Origin: an uncultured Erysipelotrichaceae bacterium
GTDB taxonomy: Bacteria; Bacillota_I; Bacilli_A; Erysipelotrichales; Erysipelotrichaceae
DNA length: 64,000 nucleotides
Assembly (NCBI GenBank): GCA_934699415.1
Contig: CAKUWO010000002.1
Span: 1-64,000, forward strand
Direction: 5' to 3'
In this document: positions 16,682-25,276 of the stretch, in pieces
Layout: the number at the start of each line of letters is the position of its first letter
How positions within the stretch are numbered: the first letter of the stretch is position 1
Translations under genes and position numbers: made by a program
Notes under the pieces: model-generated
The model's database searches: none
Seen by the model: the letters and a program-made list of their open reading frames with translations, nothing else
What the model was told of the DNA's origin: nothing

Positions 16682-17959
16682 ATGTTTAGCTTAAAAACTA
16701 TTGCAATTGTTTTATTCGTCTTAATGTATATCTTGATGATTGCCAAACAAGATTACCGTCCATATTTCGCGATTGGTACAGCTATTATCTTTGTGATTTT
16801 AGGTATCTTGCCAATCAAACAAGTCTATCAAGCTATCGATTGGAATGTTCTTATGATGATTGCTGGTACGGCAATTATTGTTGATTTCTTCATCGATTCT
16901 AAAATGCCTAATCGTATTGCTGACTTCCTGCTTCAACATTCTAAAAATGCAATGTGGGTTGTTATCTATATGTCATTATTTGCAGGTATTGTCAGTGCTT
17001 TCATTGATAATGTTGCAACAGTGCTTATGATTGCTCCGGTTGGTTTAGCTGTATGTAAACAACTTGGTATATCACCTGTTAATACTATTTTAGCGATTGC
17101 TGTATCATCTAACTTACAAGGTGCAGCTACACTTGTTGGTGATACCACTTCGATTATGCTTGCAGGATATGCTGGTATGGATTTTCTTGATTTCTTCTTT
17201 ATGCATGGTAAACCTGGCATCTTCTTTGCGGTTGAGTTTGGTGCTTTATTAACTATTCCTGTTATGATGTATCTTTTCCGTAAAGAAAAACATCCTATTG
17301 ATAAAATGCCTAAAACAGAAGTTAAGGCTATTTATCCTACTATTATGTTACTTGGTGTCGTTATTACTTTAATTAGTGCTTCATTCATTCCTAACAAGCC
17401 AAGTATTACAAATGGTTTAATTTGTTGCACCTATGCGTTTATTACTTTAATTATTGATTATATTAAGAATAAAGATAGTAAACGTATTAATCATGCTCTT
17501 GTATCACTCGACTTCGAGACACTATTCTTATTAGCTGGTTTATTTTGTGTAATTGCCGGCATTAAACAGGTTGGCGTTATCGACGATGTTGCTAATCTTA
17601 TTGCTTCAATTGGTGGCAATAATCTCTTCTTACTTTATACCATTGTAGTATGGGGTTCAGTTATCTTCTCAGCTTTTATCGACAATATTCCTTATGTAGC
17701 AACAATGCTTCCAATTCTAATGAGCGTTTCTAATGTATTAGGAATTGAACCATATCTACTCTATTTTGGTTTATTATCTGGCGCTACACTTGGCGGTAAT
17801 ATTACACCAATTGGCTCATCTACCCATATTGCAGCTGTTGGTATTTTAAAGAAGGAAGGATATGAAGTATCATTCCCTGAATTCATGAAAGTTGGCGTAC
17901 CATTTACTCTTGTTGCTGTTATTGTATCATATATTTATCTTTGGCTTATTTGGGCTTAG
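16682..17959 (+). CDS. ArsB/NhaD-type ion-transporter superfamily permease
   Basis: A 425-residue membrane protein with about 11-12 helices. The two inverted halves each carry the hairpin signature of this superfamily, DNVATVLMIAPV near residue 105 and DNIPYVATMLPI near 340. Those, with the NITPIGSSTHIAA segment, fit the SLC13/ArsB/NhaD/P-protein group, which moves anions such as citrate, arsenite or silicate, or exchanges sodium for protons. The substrate cannot be fixed. The ribosome site is AAGGAG. It is transcribed alone and ends at a strong terminator. Confidence 0.85.
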   Translation: MFSLKTIAIVLFVLMYILMIAKQDYRPYFAIGTAIIFVILGILPIKQVYQAIDWNVLMMIAGTAIIVDFFIDSKMPNRIADFLLQHSKNAMWVVIYMSLFAGIVSAFIDNVATVLMIAPVGLAVCKQLGISPVNTILAIAVSSNLQGAATLVGDTTSIMLAGYAGMDFLDFFFMHGKPGIFFAVEFGALLTIPVMMYLFRKEKHPIDKMPKTEVKAIYPTIMLLGVVITLISASFIPNKPSITNGLICCTYAFITLIIDYIKNKDSKRINHALVSLDFETLFLLAGLFCVIAGIKQVGVIDDVANLIASIGGNNLFLLYTIVVWGSVIFSAFIDNIPYVATMLPILMSVSNVLGIEPYLLYFGLLSGATLGGNITPIGSSTHIAAVGILKKEGYEVSFPEFMKVGVPFTLVAVIVSYIYLWLIWA

Positions 17960-17980
17960 AAATAAATATTAACTAAGAAT

Positions 17981-18010
17981 AAGGCTCTTGCTTATGCAAG
18001 AGCCTATTTT
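17981..18010. terminator. Bidirectional terminator after the anion permease
   Basis: AAGGCTCTTGC, loop TTAT, GCAAGAGCC, then TATTTTAA. It also contains the stop codon of the convergent 104-residue gene. Confidence 0.85.
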
Positions 18011-18318
18011 AATTCTTGTTTAAGAAAAATAATAGAATTTAAGATACGTCGACGATCACTTTCTTCTTGTGCCTTATCTTGTACAGCTTCAAGTTTTTTA
18101 ATCTTTTCTAAGATTTCTTCTTTCCTGACTTCTTCAGCACCTTCTTCTTTTAAAGCATAGCCATAAATAGTTTTGATATTTTCTTTTACTTGTTCTGCAA
18201 AGAATTCATCATTAGTGTCTTCTGCAATTAAAGCTACAGCTTCTAAAAATAATTTATAAATATTAACGCCTTCATTACTCTTTTTAATTAAGTCTTCTTT
18301 AGCTTGATTGATATCCAT
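18004..18318 (-). CDS. Hypothetical helical protein, 104 residues
   Basis: A short, highly charged protein without cysteine, signal peptide or membrane segment. It appears almost wholly helical, with Lys/Glu heptad-like stretches in residues 55-85 (EEGAEEVRKEEILEKIKK) and an Arg-rich end (SDRRRILNSI). Its ribosome site AAGAGGT lies just after the terminator of the putative RNA. I do not recognise the family. A small partner or chaperone-like protein is possible, but nothing in the sequence settles it. Confidence 0.7.
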   Translation of the reverse strand: MDINQAKEDLIKKSNEGVNIYKLFLEAVALIAEDTNDEFFAEQVKENIKTIYGYALKEEGAEEVRKEEILEKIKKLEAVQDKAQEESDRRRILNSIIFLKQELK

Positions 18319-18341
18319 TTAAATACCTCTTTTCAATTATA

Positions 18342-18367
18342 AAGCCCTATGGCTAACCATAGGGCTT
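18342..18367 (-). terminator. Terminator at the 3' end of the structured RNA candidate
   Basis: AAGCCCTATGG, loop TTAG, CCATAGGGCTT: eleven perfect base pairs, then TATAATT on the minus strand. The poor T run makes it less certain as a terminator. It may instead be a terminal stem of the RNA. Confidence 0.55.
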
Positions 18368-18532
18368 CCCCTTCACCACCCTCATTTAAAAGTCAACATC
18401 CGGTAATAAGTATTAATAATAAAAATGCACTTATAATTTTTTAAGGCTAATAAAAATATATGAGCGGCCTATCGCTTCTATTATGGCAACTCACTCAGTT
18501 GCGGAGTTGATGTTCGCTCTTTTAAATTACCA
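18342..18532 (-). ncRNA. Candidate structured non-coding RNA, about 190 nt (possibly raiA-type)
   Basis: The 220-base gap holds no ORF but strong pairing. ATTTAAAAG and AACATC near the 5' end pair with GATGTT and CTTTTAAAT about 110 bases later, giving a long closing helix with an internal loop. Inside are a hairpin GCAACT-GAGTG-AGTTGC and a second one AGCG-ATAGGC-CGCT. The 3' end is an 11-bp hairpin. The closing helix plus richly non-repetitive internal sequence argue for a stand-alone structured RNA. The blocks GAACATCAACTCCGC and GATAGGCCGCTC remind me of the raiA RNA class of Firmicutes, from memory only. 6S RNA is an alternative. Confidence 0.6.
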
Positions 18533-18538
18533 ACTATC

Positions 18539-18991
18539 TTATAGAAGCTCTGTTGTCCAGTTTGCTTCTTGAAGACTGTTTTCGAGTTCTCTTAGCTCTT
18601 TAGCTAAAGAGTCACATTTCTTTTGAAGTTCTTTAACTTCTATTGTTGGCAAAATTTTAATTTCGCTACGTTGTACTCTTGATGCGATATTAGATGCTGT
18701 AAAAACTAAATCTTGATAATTTTTTAATTTTTGTTTTAAGACATCCTTTTTTGCAATTAAAGCAGTAATTGTTTGACCATCAAGTGTTATAGCAGCATTT
18801 GTTTGATTAATACGGGTTATAAGCTCTACTAATCTTTTACTTGCTCCATCATACTCTTTAAGTAATTCATTTGGGTCTTCAGCTGGTTTTTCACCTTCTT
18901 GTACTAAGATATTGCAATCTAAACGATTAGCAATTTCTTGTAACTTAACACTTAAGTCAGCTCTTTCTTTTAATGCTTCAGCTAATTTCAT
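18539..18991 (-). CDS. DIP1984 family protein
   Basis: A 150-residue all-helical cytosolic protein recognisable as the DIP1984 family. MKLAEALKERADL at the start, NILVQEGEKPAEDP, LITRINQTNAAI and the ending LQEANWTTEL are the conserved blocks. The family has been called septicolysin-like, but its biological role is not established. Coiled-coil character covers residues 60-90 and 115-145. It starts three bases after the flavodoxin stop with its own GAAAGGG site, so the two are co-transcribed. The structured RNA candidate begins just past its stop codon. Confidence 0.88.
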   Translation of the reverse strand: MKLAEALKERADLSVKLQEIANRLDCNILVQEGEKPAEDPNELLKEYDGASKRLVELITRINQTNAAITLDGQTITALIAKKDVLKQKLKNYQDLVFTASNIASRVQRSEIKILPTIEVKELQKKCDSLAKELRELENSLQEANWTTELL

Positions 18992-18994
18992 ATT

Positions 18995-19477
18995 CTATTC
19001 CCTTTCTGTTTTAAGTTTATTTATAAAGCGATCGCATTCATCAGCAGATATTTGATTAATAACTTTACCAGTAATAATGCGGGACCCTATAGCTGAGCGC
19101 ATGAGGTCTCCAGCTACTTTTTTAAGATCTGATCCTGAAGATGTTGCGAATAAGACAATCTTTTTACCATTCATATCATAAGATTCTAGAAAGCTATTGA
19201 TGATATGTGGTGCTGTTGACCACCAAATAGGAAATCCTAAGATAATTCTTTGGTATTCATCCATATTACCCACATGTCCATCAATAGCGGGACGGGTAGA
19301 AGGCATCATCATTTCACAATTAGCTCTAGAGTTTTGACTTGTCCAATTAAGGTCATCAGCAGTATATAGAACTACTGGCTCAATTTCATAAATATCACAT
19401 TTTAATTGTTCTGCAATATATCTAGCAGCTTTTTCAGTTGTACCGCTAGCCGAGAAATAAGCAACTAAAGTTTTCAT
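18995..19477 (-). CDS. Flavodoxin
   Basis: A 160-residue flavodoxin of the flavodoxin_4 type, an FMN-binding electron carrier. The phosphate loop is YFSASGTTEKAA at residues 7-18. IILGFPIWWSTAPHIINSF supplies the flavin-stacking aromatics, and FATSSGSD is the second flavin loop. It heads a two-gene unit with the DIP1984 protein. Its ATG has no Shine-Dalgarno, and TATAAT ends exactly six bases before it, so the mRNA is probably leaderless. Confidence 0.92.
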   Translation of the reverse strand: MKTLVAYFSASGTTEKAARYIAEQLKCDIYEIEPVVLYTADDLNWTSQNSRANCEMMMPSTRPAIDGHVGNMDEYQRIILGFPIWWSTAPHIINSFLESYDMNGKKIVLFATSSGSDLKKVAGDLMRSAIGSRIITGKVINQISADECDRFINKLKTERE

Positions 19478-19483
19478 GGCTTA

Positions 19484-19512
19484 ATTATATAGGAAATTAT
19501 CTTTTGTGTCTT
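19484..19512 (-). promoter_or_regulatory. Promoter placed for a leaderless flavodoxin mRNA
   Basis: Minus strand AAGACA (19507-19512), 17 bases, TATAAT (19484-19489), six bases, then ATG at 19477. Confidence 0.6.
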
Positions 19513-19554
19513 TAATTCTCTAAATAATATAAACTAGATGGAAAGGGGTCTATT

Positions 19555-21003
19555 ATGCATAAAAGAAATTATCTAACAACTTTATTATTATCATTATTAT
19601 TTATTATTTTATTTAGAATTATTACACCTTTTGAAGGTCTATCATCATCAGGAATGGCTTTAATCGGTATCTTTGTTGGCATCTTGATTCTTTGGATGAA
19701 AGTATCAATTGATTGGCCATCTTTATTACTATTAATATTACTTGGCAGTTTAGATGAATTATCATTTAGCTCTGTCTTAGCTTCATCTTTTGGAAATGGC
19801 ACCATTACTTTTTTGATCTTCACTTTTGTATTAACTTATGCTTTATCTAGAACACCATATCTTAAGAAAACAGCTAAAGCTTTCATTTCTTCAAGTATTG
19901 CAACCAAAGGCCCATGGGCATTTGTGATTTTATATTGTGCTTCAATTTTATTTATTGGTATGTTTGTATCACCAACGGTCCTCTTCTTCCTTTATTTACC
20001 AATTCTTGAAGAGATTTATAAAGTTGTAGATCTTAAAAAAGGCGATAAGACAGCCGCAATGCTTATGATGCTTACTGTTATCATGACTGGTATTTCATCT
20101 GGTATGACGCCAATTGCCCATGCTTTCCCACTTATCACATTACAAAATTATAGTAAGGTTACAGGCAATATTATCTCCTATGCTTCTTACATGGCTATTG
20201 GTATTCCAACAGGTTTATTATCAGCCATAGTTATTCTTTTATCTTTTGCCTTAATTTATCATCCAGATATGACATCTCTCTCTTCTTTTGATGCCTTAAA
20301 ACTTAATTTAAAAGAAAAAGAAACAAATAAGAGCGATAAGACTATTTTAGCTTTATTTATAATGGTTATCTTCTTATGGGTATCTCCTTCACTTGTTACA
20401 TCGATTACTAAAGAAGGATTTATCTATCAAACTTTCAAATATCTTAATTCCTTGGGAAATACATTCCCGCCATTACTCGCAACAACTATGCTATGCATGA
20501 TTAGAATTGACGATAAACCCCTTCTTACTTTACAAGAAGCTTTTACTAAAGGGGTCTCTTGGCCATCAATCATTATGTGCATTGGCACTAGTGCTTTAGG
20601 CTCTGCTTTAGTAAATGAGAGTATTGGCCTTAATGCCTATCTAAGTGCTAGACTTGCCCCTATTACAACTTCTTTGTCACCAATGATGATTGTTTTATTC
20701 TTCATTTTATGGGCTGCATTACAAACCAATTTATCATCTAATATGGTTACGGCAACTTTAGTATCAACAGCAGCTTTAAGCATTAGTTTTGATAATATCA
20801 ATTTAGCTTCATTAATTGTTTTAATTGGCATGATGTCTTCTTATTCATTTGCTACCCCACCAGCTATGCCATGTGTTGCGATTGCCGGAAGTAGCGGTTA
20901 TACAAATCCTAAACAGATGGCTATTTGGGGTTTTATTGCAATGTTTATTTCATGGTTGATCTTTAGCTTTATTGCTTATCCATTAGGAATCTTAATCCTC
21001 TAA
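19555..21003 (+). CDS. DASS-type anion (dicarboxylate/sulfate) permease
   Basis: A 482-residue membrane protein with about 12 helices that looks like the divalent-anion:sodium symporter group (SLC13/CitT). MTGISSGMTPIAHAFPLITL and LQTNLSSNMVTATLV would be the two re-entrant hairpin regions that bind anion and cation, and PAMPCVAIAGSSGY is the C-terminal conserved stretch. Substrates in the group include succinate, malate, tartrate and sulfate; none can be chosen here. The ribosome site is AAAGGGG. Transcribed alone, ended by a clear terminator. Confidence 0.82.
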   Translation: MHKRNYLTTLLLSLLFIILFRIITPFEGLSSSGMALIGIFVGILILWMKVSIDWPSLLLLILLGSLDELSFSSVLASSFGNGTITFLIFTFVLTYALSRTPYLKKTAKAFISSSIATKGPWAFVILYCASILFIGMFVSPTVLFFLYLPILEEIYKVVDLKKGDKTAAMLMMLTVIMTGISSGMTPIAHAFPLITLQNYSKVTGNIISYASYMAIGIPTGLLSAIVILLSFALIYHPDMTSLSSFDALKLNLKEKETNKSDKTILALFIMVIFLWVSPSLVTSITKEGFIYQTFKYLNSLGNTFPPLLATTMLCMIRIDDKPLLTLQEAFTKGVSWPSIIMCIGTSALGSALVNESIGLNAYLSARLAPITTSLSPMMIVLFFILWAALQTNLSSNMVTATLVSTAALSISFDNINLASLIVLIGMMSSYSFATPPAMPCVAIAGSSGYTNPKQMAIWGFIAMFISWLIFSFIAYPLGILIL

Positions 21004-21005
21004 TT

Positions 21006-21033
21006 AACATCCCTTTATAGGGATGTTTTATTA
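21006..21033 (+). terminator. Terminator after the DASS permease
   Basis: AACATCCCT, loop TTAT, AGGGATGTT, then TTATT. Confidence 0.85.
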
Positions 21034-21043
21034 TGCTTATTTA

Positions 21044-21141
21044 TGTAAACTCTTACATTTTCTTGTGAACTTATGGACATATTAGCTATTTAAGCTAAAT
21101 ATGCAAATGTAAACCCTTACTTTTATTAGTAAGCGATTACA
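21044..21141. promoter_or_regulatory. Three cre-like operator sites upstream of a lipoprotein gene
   Basis: TGTAAACTCTTACA (21044-21057), TGTAAACCCTTACT (21108-21121) and AGTAAGCGATTACA (21128-21141) resemble the CcpA cre consensus TGWAANCGNTNWCA. The third keeps the CG centre and differs only at the first base. Between them TTAGCT-ATTTA-AGCTAA (21082-21098) is a further inverted repeat. This suggests carbon catabolite or related control of the lipoprotein gene. Confidence 0.5.
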
Positions 21142-21154
21142 TTTTCCTAAACTA

Positions 21155-21183
21155 TTGCATACTATTTTAAGTCGTGTTATTAT
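21155..21183 (+). promoter_or_regulatory. Promoter of the 180-residue lipoprotein gene
   Basis: TTGCAT, 17 bases, TATTAT with an upstream TG (extended -10). It is preceded by the cre-like sites. Confidence 0.75.
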
Positions 21184-21207
21184 CCTACATGCAAAAGAGG
21201 TAACAAG

Positions 21208-21750
21208 ATGAAAAAGTTATTTGCAATATTATCGATTCTGACTGTTTTGTCTGGCTGTAGTGTTAAAGCCAATACTTCTATTGCTCCAGCTGAAGTAGAT
21301 AGCTTCGTTTCACGCTTTAATGAATTAGATACTAATAAATTAACCCTTGTTAAAGATGAAAGAAGATATGTTATTTCAACTGTTGATGAAATTAGAGATG
21401 CCAATTCAAACAGTCACAATTGTGTAAGCGAAGAGGATTATAAAAATGCTTTAGCTTACCAAACTAAATTCGCATCTAATCTTCTTTCAACCATTTTAAG
21501 TTTTGATTTTAAAAACAAAGACGTTAGTAATTTAACCGGACCAATTCTTATTGGCTTTGAACTTGATAATTATGACCACCTTTATATTTATCAAGATGGT
21601 AATGTCGTTCTTACAATGGATGGTAACAATTACTACTACAAACTAAAGGAAGAAGAGATTAATCTATTATTATCAACAATCTATCATTTACAAGCAGATT
21701 ATTTATCCACCTATAATGCTTGTGTGATTCCAGCACCACTTTCTAAATAA
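21208..21750 (+). CDS. Lipoprotein of unknown function under heavy operator control
   Basis: A 180-residue exported lipoprotein. The signal peptide ends in VLSGC with Cys17. The mature domain is mixed alpha/beta with two cysteines (NCVSEEDY and NACVIPAP) that could form a disulfide outside the membrane. I recognise no family. The ribosome site is AGAGGT. What stands out is the upstream region, with an extended -10 promoter and three cre-like palindromes in 140 bases. That is unusually elaborate for a small lipoprotein and hints at a role tied to carbon supply. Confidence 0.75.
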   Translation: MKKLFAILSILTVLSGCSVKANTSIAPAEVDSFVSRFNELDTNKLTLVKDERRYVISTVDEIRDANSNSHNCVSEEDYKNALAYQTKFASNLLSTILSFDFKNKDVSNLTGPILIGFELDNYDHLYIYQDGNVVLTMDGNNYYYKLKEEEINLLLSTIYHLQADYLSTYNACVIPAPLSK

Positions 21751-21810
21751 AATAGAAGATACTAACACTAGCCGTTAGTATCTTTTTATTTACAAATGTA
21801 ACTTTTATAG

Positions 21811-21816
21811 TATTAT
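21811..21816 (+). promoter_or_regulatory. -10 box close to the rluA-family start codon
   Basis: TATTAT ends nine bases before the ATG at 21826 with no Shine-Dalgarno between. The transcript leader would be only two or three bases. Confidence 0.45.
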
Positions 21817-21825
21817 GGTACAGAT

Positions 21826-22788
21826 ATGAGAAGAAATAATTATAGCCAAAAAGGCCTTGAAAAAGAAAAACCTATCAGTTATACTCGCCAATTTAAGGTT
21901 AACCATTCCGATGAACTCCTAGCTTTCTTATTACAAAAATTAGATTTATCACGTAATTCTGTTAAAGCATTATTAGGTTCTTCAAAAATCTTAGTTAATG
22001 GTAAAGTTGTAAAACAATTTAATTATCCTTTAGCTAAAGATGACGAAGTTAAAATTGCTAAAGAACCAGTTAAAGTAGAAGTATATAAGAAATTACCTAA
22101 GAAAGCCGAAGCAAGAAGACAACCTAAAAACCTTAAGATTTTATATGAAGATGAATATTTAATTGCTGTTAATAAACCTAGTGGATTATTATCAGTTCAA
22201 TCTGATACTAGCCGTGAATCAGCATATGCTTATGTTGCTGATTACTTAAAAGCTAAAGATCCTAAGTCACGCCCTTTTGTCTTGCATCGTATCGACAAGG
22301 ACACTTCAGGAGTATTAGTATTCGCTAAAGACATTACCATTCATTCAAAACTCAAAGGACATTGGGCTGAGGATGTTAAATTGCGTGAATATATTGCAGT
22401 ATGTCATGGACAGATGGAAGAGAAAGAAAAGACTTTAGTATCTTATCTCAAAGAGAATAATTTAAATATGGTCTTTGTTGGAAGAGGTAAAGATGGTAAA
22501 AAAGCTATTACCCATTATGAAGTAATAGCTGAAAACCAAGATTATTCTTTATTAAGAGTAAAAATTGATACTGGACGCAAAAACCAAATCAGAGTTCAGT
22601 TAGCTCATATTGGCCATCCTATTATCGGTGATGAGAAATATGGTGAAAAAGAATGTATTATCAATCGTTTAGGACTACATGCGTCTGAGCTTGATTTCTA
22701 TCATCCAATTAAAAAAGAAATAATTAAGATTAAAGCACCAATTCCAACAGAGTTTAACAATCTATTTAGTAAAAGAAAGAGAGCTTAA
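21826..22788 (+). CDS. RluA-family 23S rRNA/tRNA pseudouridine synthase
   Basis: A 320-residue pseudouridine synthase. An S4 RNA-binding domain (about 25-80, with LSRNSVKALLGSSKILVNGK) precedes the catalytic domain. The catalytic aspartate is D157 in HRIDKDTSG. KNQIRVQLAHIGHPIIGDEKYG is the usual later motif. It could be RluD-like (23S rRNA 1911/1915/1917) or another RluA-type enzyme, so I give no symbol. The gene starts close to a -10 box without a ribosome site. Its stop codon lies in the loop of a terminator shared with thioredoxin reductase. Confidence 0.93.
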   Translation: MRRNNYSQKGLEKEKPISYTRQFKVNHSDELLAFLLQKLDLSRNSVKALLGSSKILVNGKVVKQFNYPLAKDDEVKIAKEPVKVEVYKKLPKKAEARRQPKNLKILYEDEYLIAVNKPSGLLSVQSDTSRESAYAYVADYLKAKDPKSRPFVLHRIDKDTSGVLVFAKDITIHSKLKGHWAEDVKLREYIAVCHGQMEEKEKTLVSYLKENNLNMVFVGRGKDGKKAITHYEVIAENQDYSLLRVKIDTGRKNQIRVQLAHIGHPIIGDEKYGEKECIINRLGLHASELDFYHPIKKEIIKIKAPIPTEFNNLFSKRKRA

Positions 22789-22800
22789 GCTCTCTTTTAA
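22777..22800. terminator. Bidirectional terminator between rluA-family and trxB-like genes
   Basis: AAAGAGAGCTT/AAGCTCTCTTT, a perfect palindrome with T runs on both sides. Confidence 0.8.
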
Positions 22801-23690
22801 TCATTTCTAGAGGCAAAAATACCTGCCATTGTACCATCAGATGCAGCTGTTGTAAGCTGTCTAATTTCTTTTGTGCGACAATCTCCAGCTACAAAGATAT
22901 TAGGATAAATAGTTCTAGTATCACTTGATAATAGATATCCCTTTTCATCCATTGCTAATAAGCCTTTAAATAGTTCAGTATCAGGTTCTTCCCCTATTGC
23001 TAAGAATAAACCATCTACTTCGATGTCAATTGTTGAGTCATCTTTTTGTAAAGTAAGTGATTCTAAATATTTATCACCATGTAAAGCGACAATAACATAG
23101 CCGGGCATTAATTCAATCTTAGGATCTTTTTTAACTTCATCAACTAAGATTTGTTCGGCACGATAGATATCTCTTCTTGAAATTAATAAGGTTTTTGAGG
23201 CAACGGTACTTAAATAACGTGCATCGTTAAAGGCTGTATTGCCACCACCATATACTGCTACTTTTCGATTTCTAAAGAAGAAACCATCACAATATGCACA
23301 GAATGATAAACCTTTTCCAAGATATTTATCTTCTTCAGGAAGATTTAACTTCTTAGGACGAGAACCTGTAGCAATAATCAAATTCTTACCTTCATAAGTA
23401 TTTGTTTTAGATTTAACTTCGATATGTTTATCATCAAGATGTTTTACTTCAATAATCTCTTCATTATGATATTCAATATCTAAAGCTTTTACTTGATTAT
23501 ATAGACTATTAACTAAGTCACTGCCAGAGATTTCTTTAAATCCTGGATAGTTTTCAACCTTATGAGCTTTTAGGATTTGTCCACCCGGTGCTAATTTTTC
23601 AATTAGCAAAACCTTTTTTGATGCTCGTGCTGCATAAATAGCAGCACTCATGCCTGCAAACCCTGCTCCTAAAACAATAATATCGTACAT
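22797..23690 (-). CDS. Thioredoxin reductase-like flavoprotein
   Basis: A 297-residue FAD/NADPH two-domain oxidoreductase of the TrxB group. GAGFAGMSAA (8-17) binds FAD. The redox pair is C131 and C134 in SFCAYCDG. YGGGNTAFNDA is the NADPH dinucleotide fold, and IFVAGDCRTK near the C-terminus is the second FAD motif. It follows the aldehyde dehydrogenase gene with a two-base gap and shares its mRNA. Phe and Arg around the CXXC are not quite the TrxB consensus (CATC), so a thioredoxin-like partner other than TrxA is possible. Confidence 0.88.
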   Translation of the reverse strand: MYDIIVLGAGFAGMSAAIYAARASKKVLLIEKLAPGGQILKAHKVENYPGFKEISGSDLVNSLYNQVKALDIEYHNEEIIEVKHLDDKHIEVKSKTNTYEGKNLIIATGSRPKKLNLPEEDKYLGKGLSFCAYCDGFFFRNRKVAVYGGGNTAFNDARYLSTVASKTLLISRRDIYRAEQILVDEVKKDPKIELMPGYVIVALHGDKYLESLTLQKDDSTIDIEVDGLFLAIGEEPDTELFKGLLAMDEKGYLLSSDTRTIYPNIFVAGDCRTKEIRQLTTAASDGTMAGIFASRND

Positions 23691-23692
23691 AA

Positions 23693-25177
23693 TTAACCCT
23701 TATAAGGATAGAAGCCACTAGGATCTTCTTTTAAGTCAATCATAATATTCTTAGTATAACGATATGAATCGAGAATCATTTTATGAGTTTCTCTACCAAT
23801 ACCAGATTTCTTAATGCCACCAAATGGTGCGCCTGCTGGAAGTTGGTTATAAGTATTTACCCATACACGTCCTGTTTCGATACCATTTGCGACACGGAAA
23901 GCACGGTTGATATCCTTTGTAAAGACTGCTCCACCTAAACCATATTCAGAATCATTGGCCATCTTAATAACTTCTTCTTCACTCTTAAATGGAATAACAA
24001 CAGCTACTGGACCAAAAATTTCTTCTTGGGCAACACGCATATCATTTCTAGCATCAATAATAAGAGTAGGTTTCATGAATGCACCATTCTTGCAATCTTC
24101 ATCCGTATAAGGTTCACCACCTGTTGCAATATGTGCTCCTTCTTCTTTAGCCAATTCAACATAAGACATAATCTTATCTCTTTGACCTTTAGAAATCTGT
24201 GAACCCATTTGAGTATCTTCTAACCAAGGAAGTCCTACTTTAACTTGTTCGAAACGTTTAACAGCTTCTTCAACAAATTTATCATAGATGCTTTCTTCAA
24301 CAAAGATACGGCTACCAGCGCAGCATACCTGTCCCTGATTGAATAAGATACCAAGTTGGATACCATCCATTACTTTTTCAAAGTCAGCATCAGCGAAGAT
24401 AATATTAGCTGATTTGCCACCTAATTCTAAAGTTGCTGGAATTAATTTTTTAGCAGCTGCTTCAGCTACTGAATACCCAACTTCGGTAGAACCTGTGAAA
24501 GCTAACTTAGTAATATCTTCATGGTCTAAAATATACTGTCCAGCTTTTCTGCCACTACCTGTAATCACTTGGAAAACACCAGCTGGAATAATATCTTTTG
24601 TAAGGCGAGCAAATTCTAAAACTGATAAAGAGGTAGTTGATGATGGTTTAAAGACTGTAACATCACCAGATGCTAAAACAGGTGCTAATTTCCAAGCAGC
24701 CATTGCAAATGGGAAGTTCCAAGGTACAATCTGGCCAACAACACCAATAGGCTCTTTAGTAACTAAAGAAAGATAACGATCTTCAAGGACTGTCGATTCA
24801 CCACTTTCGGTTTCAATTAAAGAAGCAAAATAACGGAAATGTTCATAAGATAAAGGAATATCAATATTCTTTGTTTCTCTAATAGGTTTACCATTATCAA
24901 GAGTTTCAACCATTGCTAAATAATCAGCATTCTCTTCAATTACATCAGCAATCTTTCTTAAGATAGTTGCTCTTTCTTTAACACTTGTATGTTTCCAAGA
25001 TTCAAATGCTTTCTTAGCGCCACTAACTGCAAGATCTACATCTTCTTTACTAGCATCGGCAATTTCACTTAATTTCTCGCCATTAGCTGGATTATAAGTA
25101 GCAATATATTTGCCACTTTTAGGTTCTATAAATTCACCATTAATAAACAATTCATATTTTTCTTTAAAAGTAATCAT
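23693..25177 (-). CDS. NAD-dependent aldehyde dehydrogenase
   Basis: A 494-residue aldehyde dehydrogenase of the ALDH superfamily. The nucleophile is C285 in GQVCCAGSR, the general base is E251 in LELGGKSAN, the NAD fold has FTGSTEVG, and PWNFPFAMAAWK is the usual early motif. It would oxidise aldehydes such as acetaldehyde to acids; the substrate is open. Full length, ribosome site AGGAAGG. It pairs with the thioredoxin reductase-like gene, which may link NAD(P)H balance and thiol redox, an inference from co-transcription. Confidence 0.93.
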   Translation of the reverse strand: MITFKEKYELFINGEFIEPKSGKYIATYNPANGEKLSEIADASKEDVDLAVSGAKKAFESWKHTSVKERATILRKIADVIEENADYLAMVETLDNGKPIRETKNIDIPLSYEHFRYFASLIETESGESTVLEDRYLSLVTKEPIGVVGQIVPWNFPFAMAAWKLAPVLASGDVTVFKPSSTTSLSVLEFARLTKDIIPAGVFQVITGSGRKAGQYILDHEDITKLAFTGSTEVGYSVAEAAAKKLIPATLELGGKSANIIFADADFEKVMDGIQLGILFNQGQVCCAGSRIFVEESIYDKFVEEAVKRFEQVKVGLPWLEDTQMGSQISKGQRDKIMSYVELAKEEGAHIATGGEPYTDEDCKNGAFMKPTLIIDARNDMRVAQEEIFGPVAVVIPFKSEEEVIKMANDSEYGLGGAVFTKDINRAFRVANGIETGRVWVNTYNQLPAGAPFGGIKKSGIGRETHKMILDSYRYTKNIMIDLKEDPSGFYPYKG

Positions 25178-25245
25178 ATTACCTTCCTTTCTTAACTATT
25201 ACCCTAACTTTAACATCACCCCATCTAATTGTCACAAGATATGCC

Positions 25246-25276
25246 CAAGATAAAAATAAAAAGGCTTTCGCCTTCT
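25246..25276 (-). terminator. Terminator after the transaldolase-like gene
   Basis: AAGGC, loop GAAA, GCCTT, then TTTTATTTTT on the minus strand. Confidence 0.75.
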
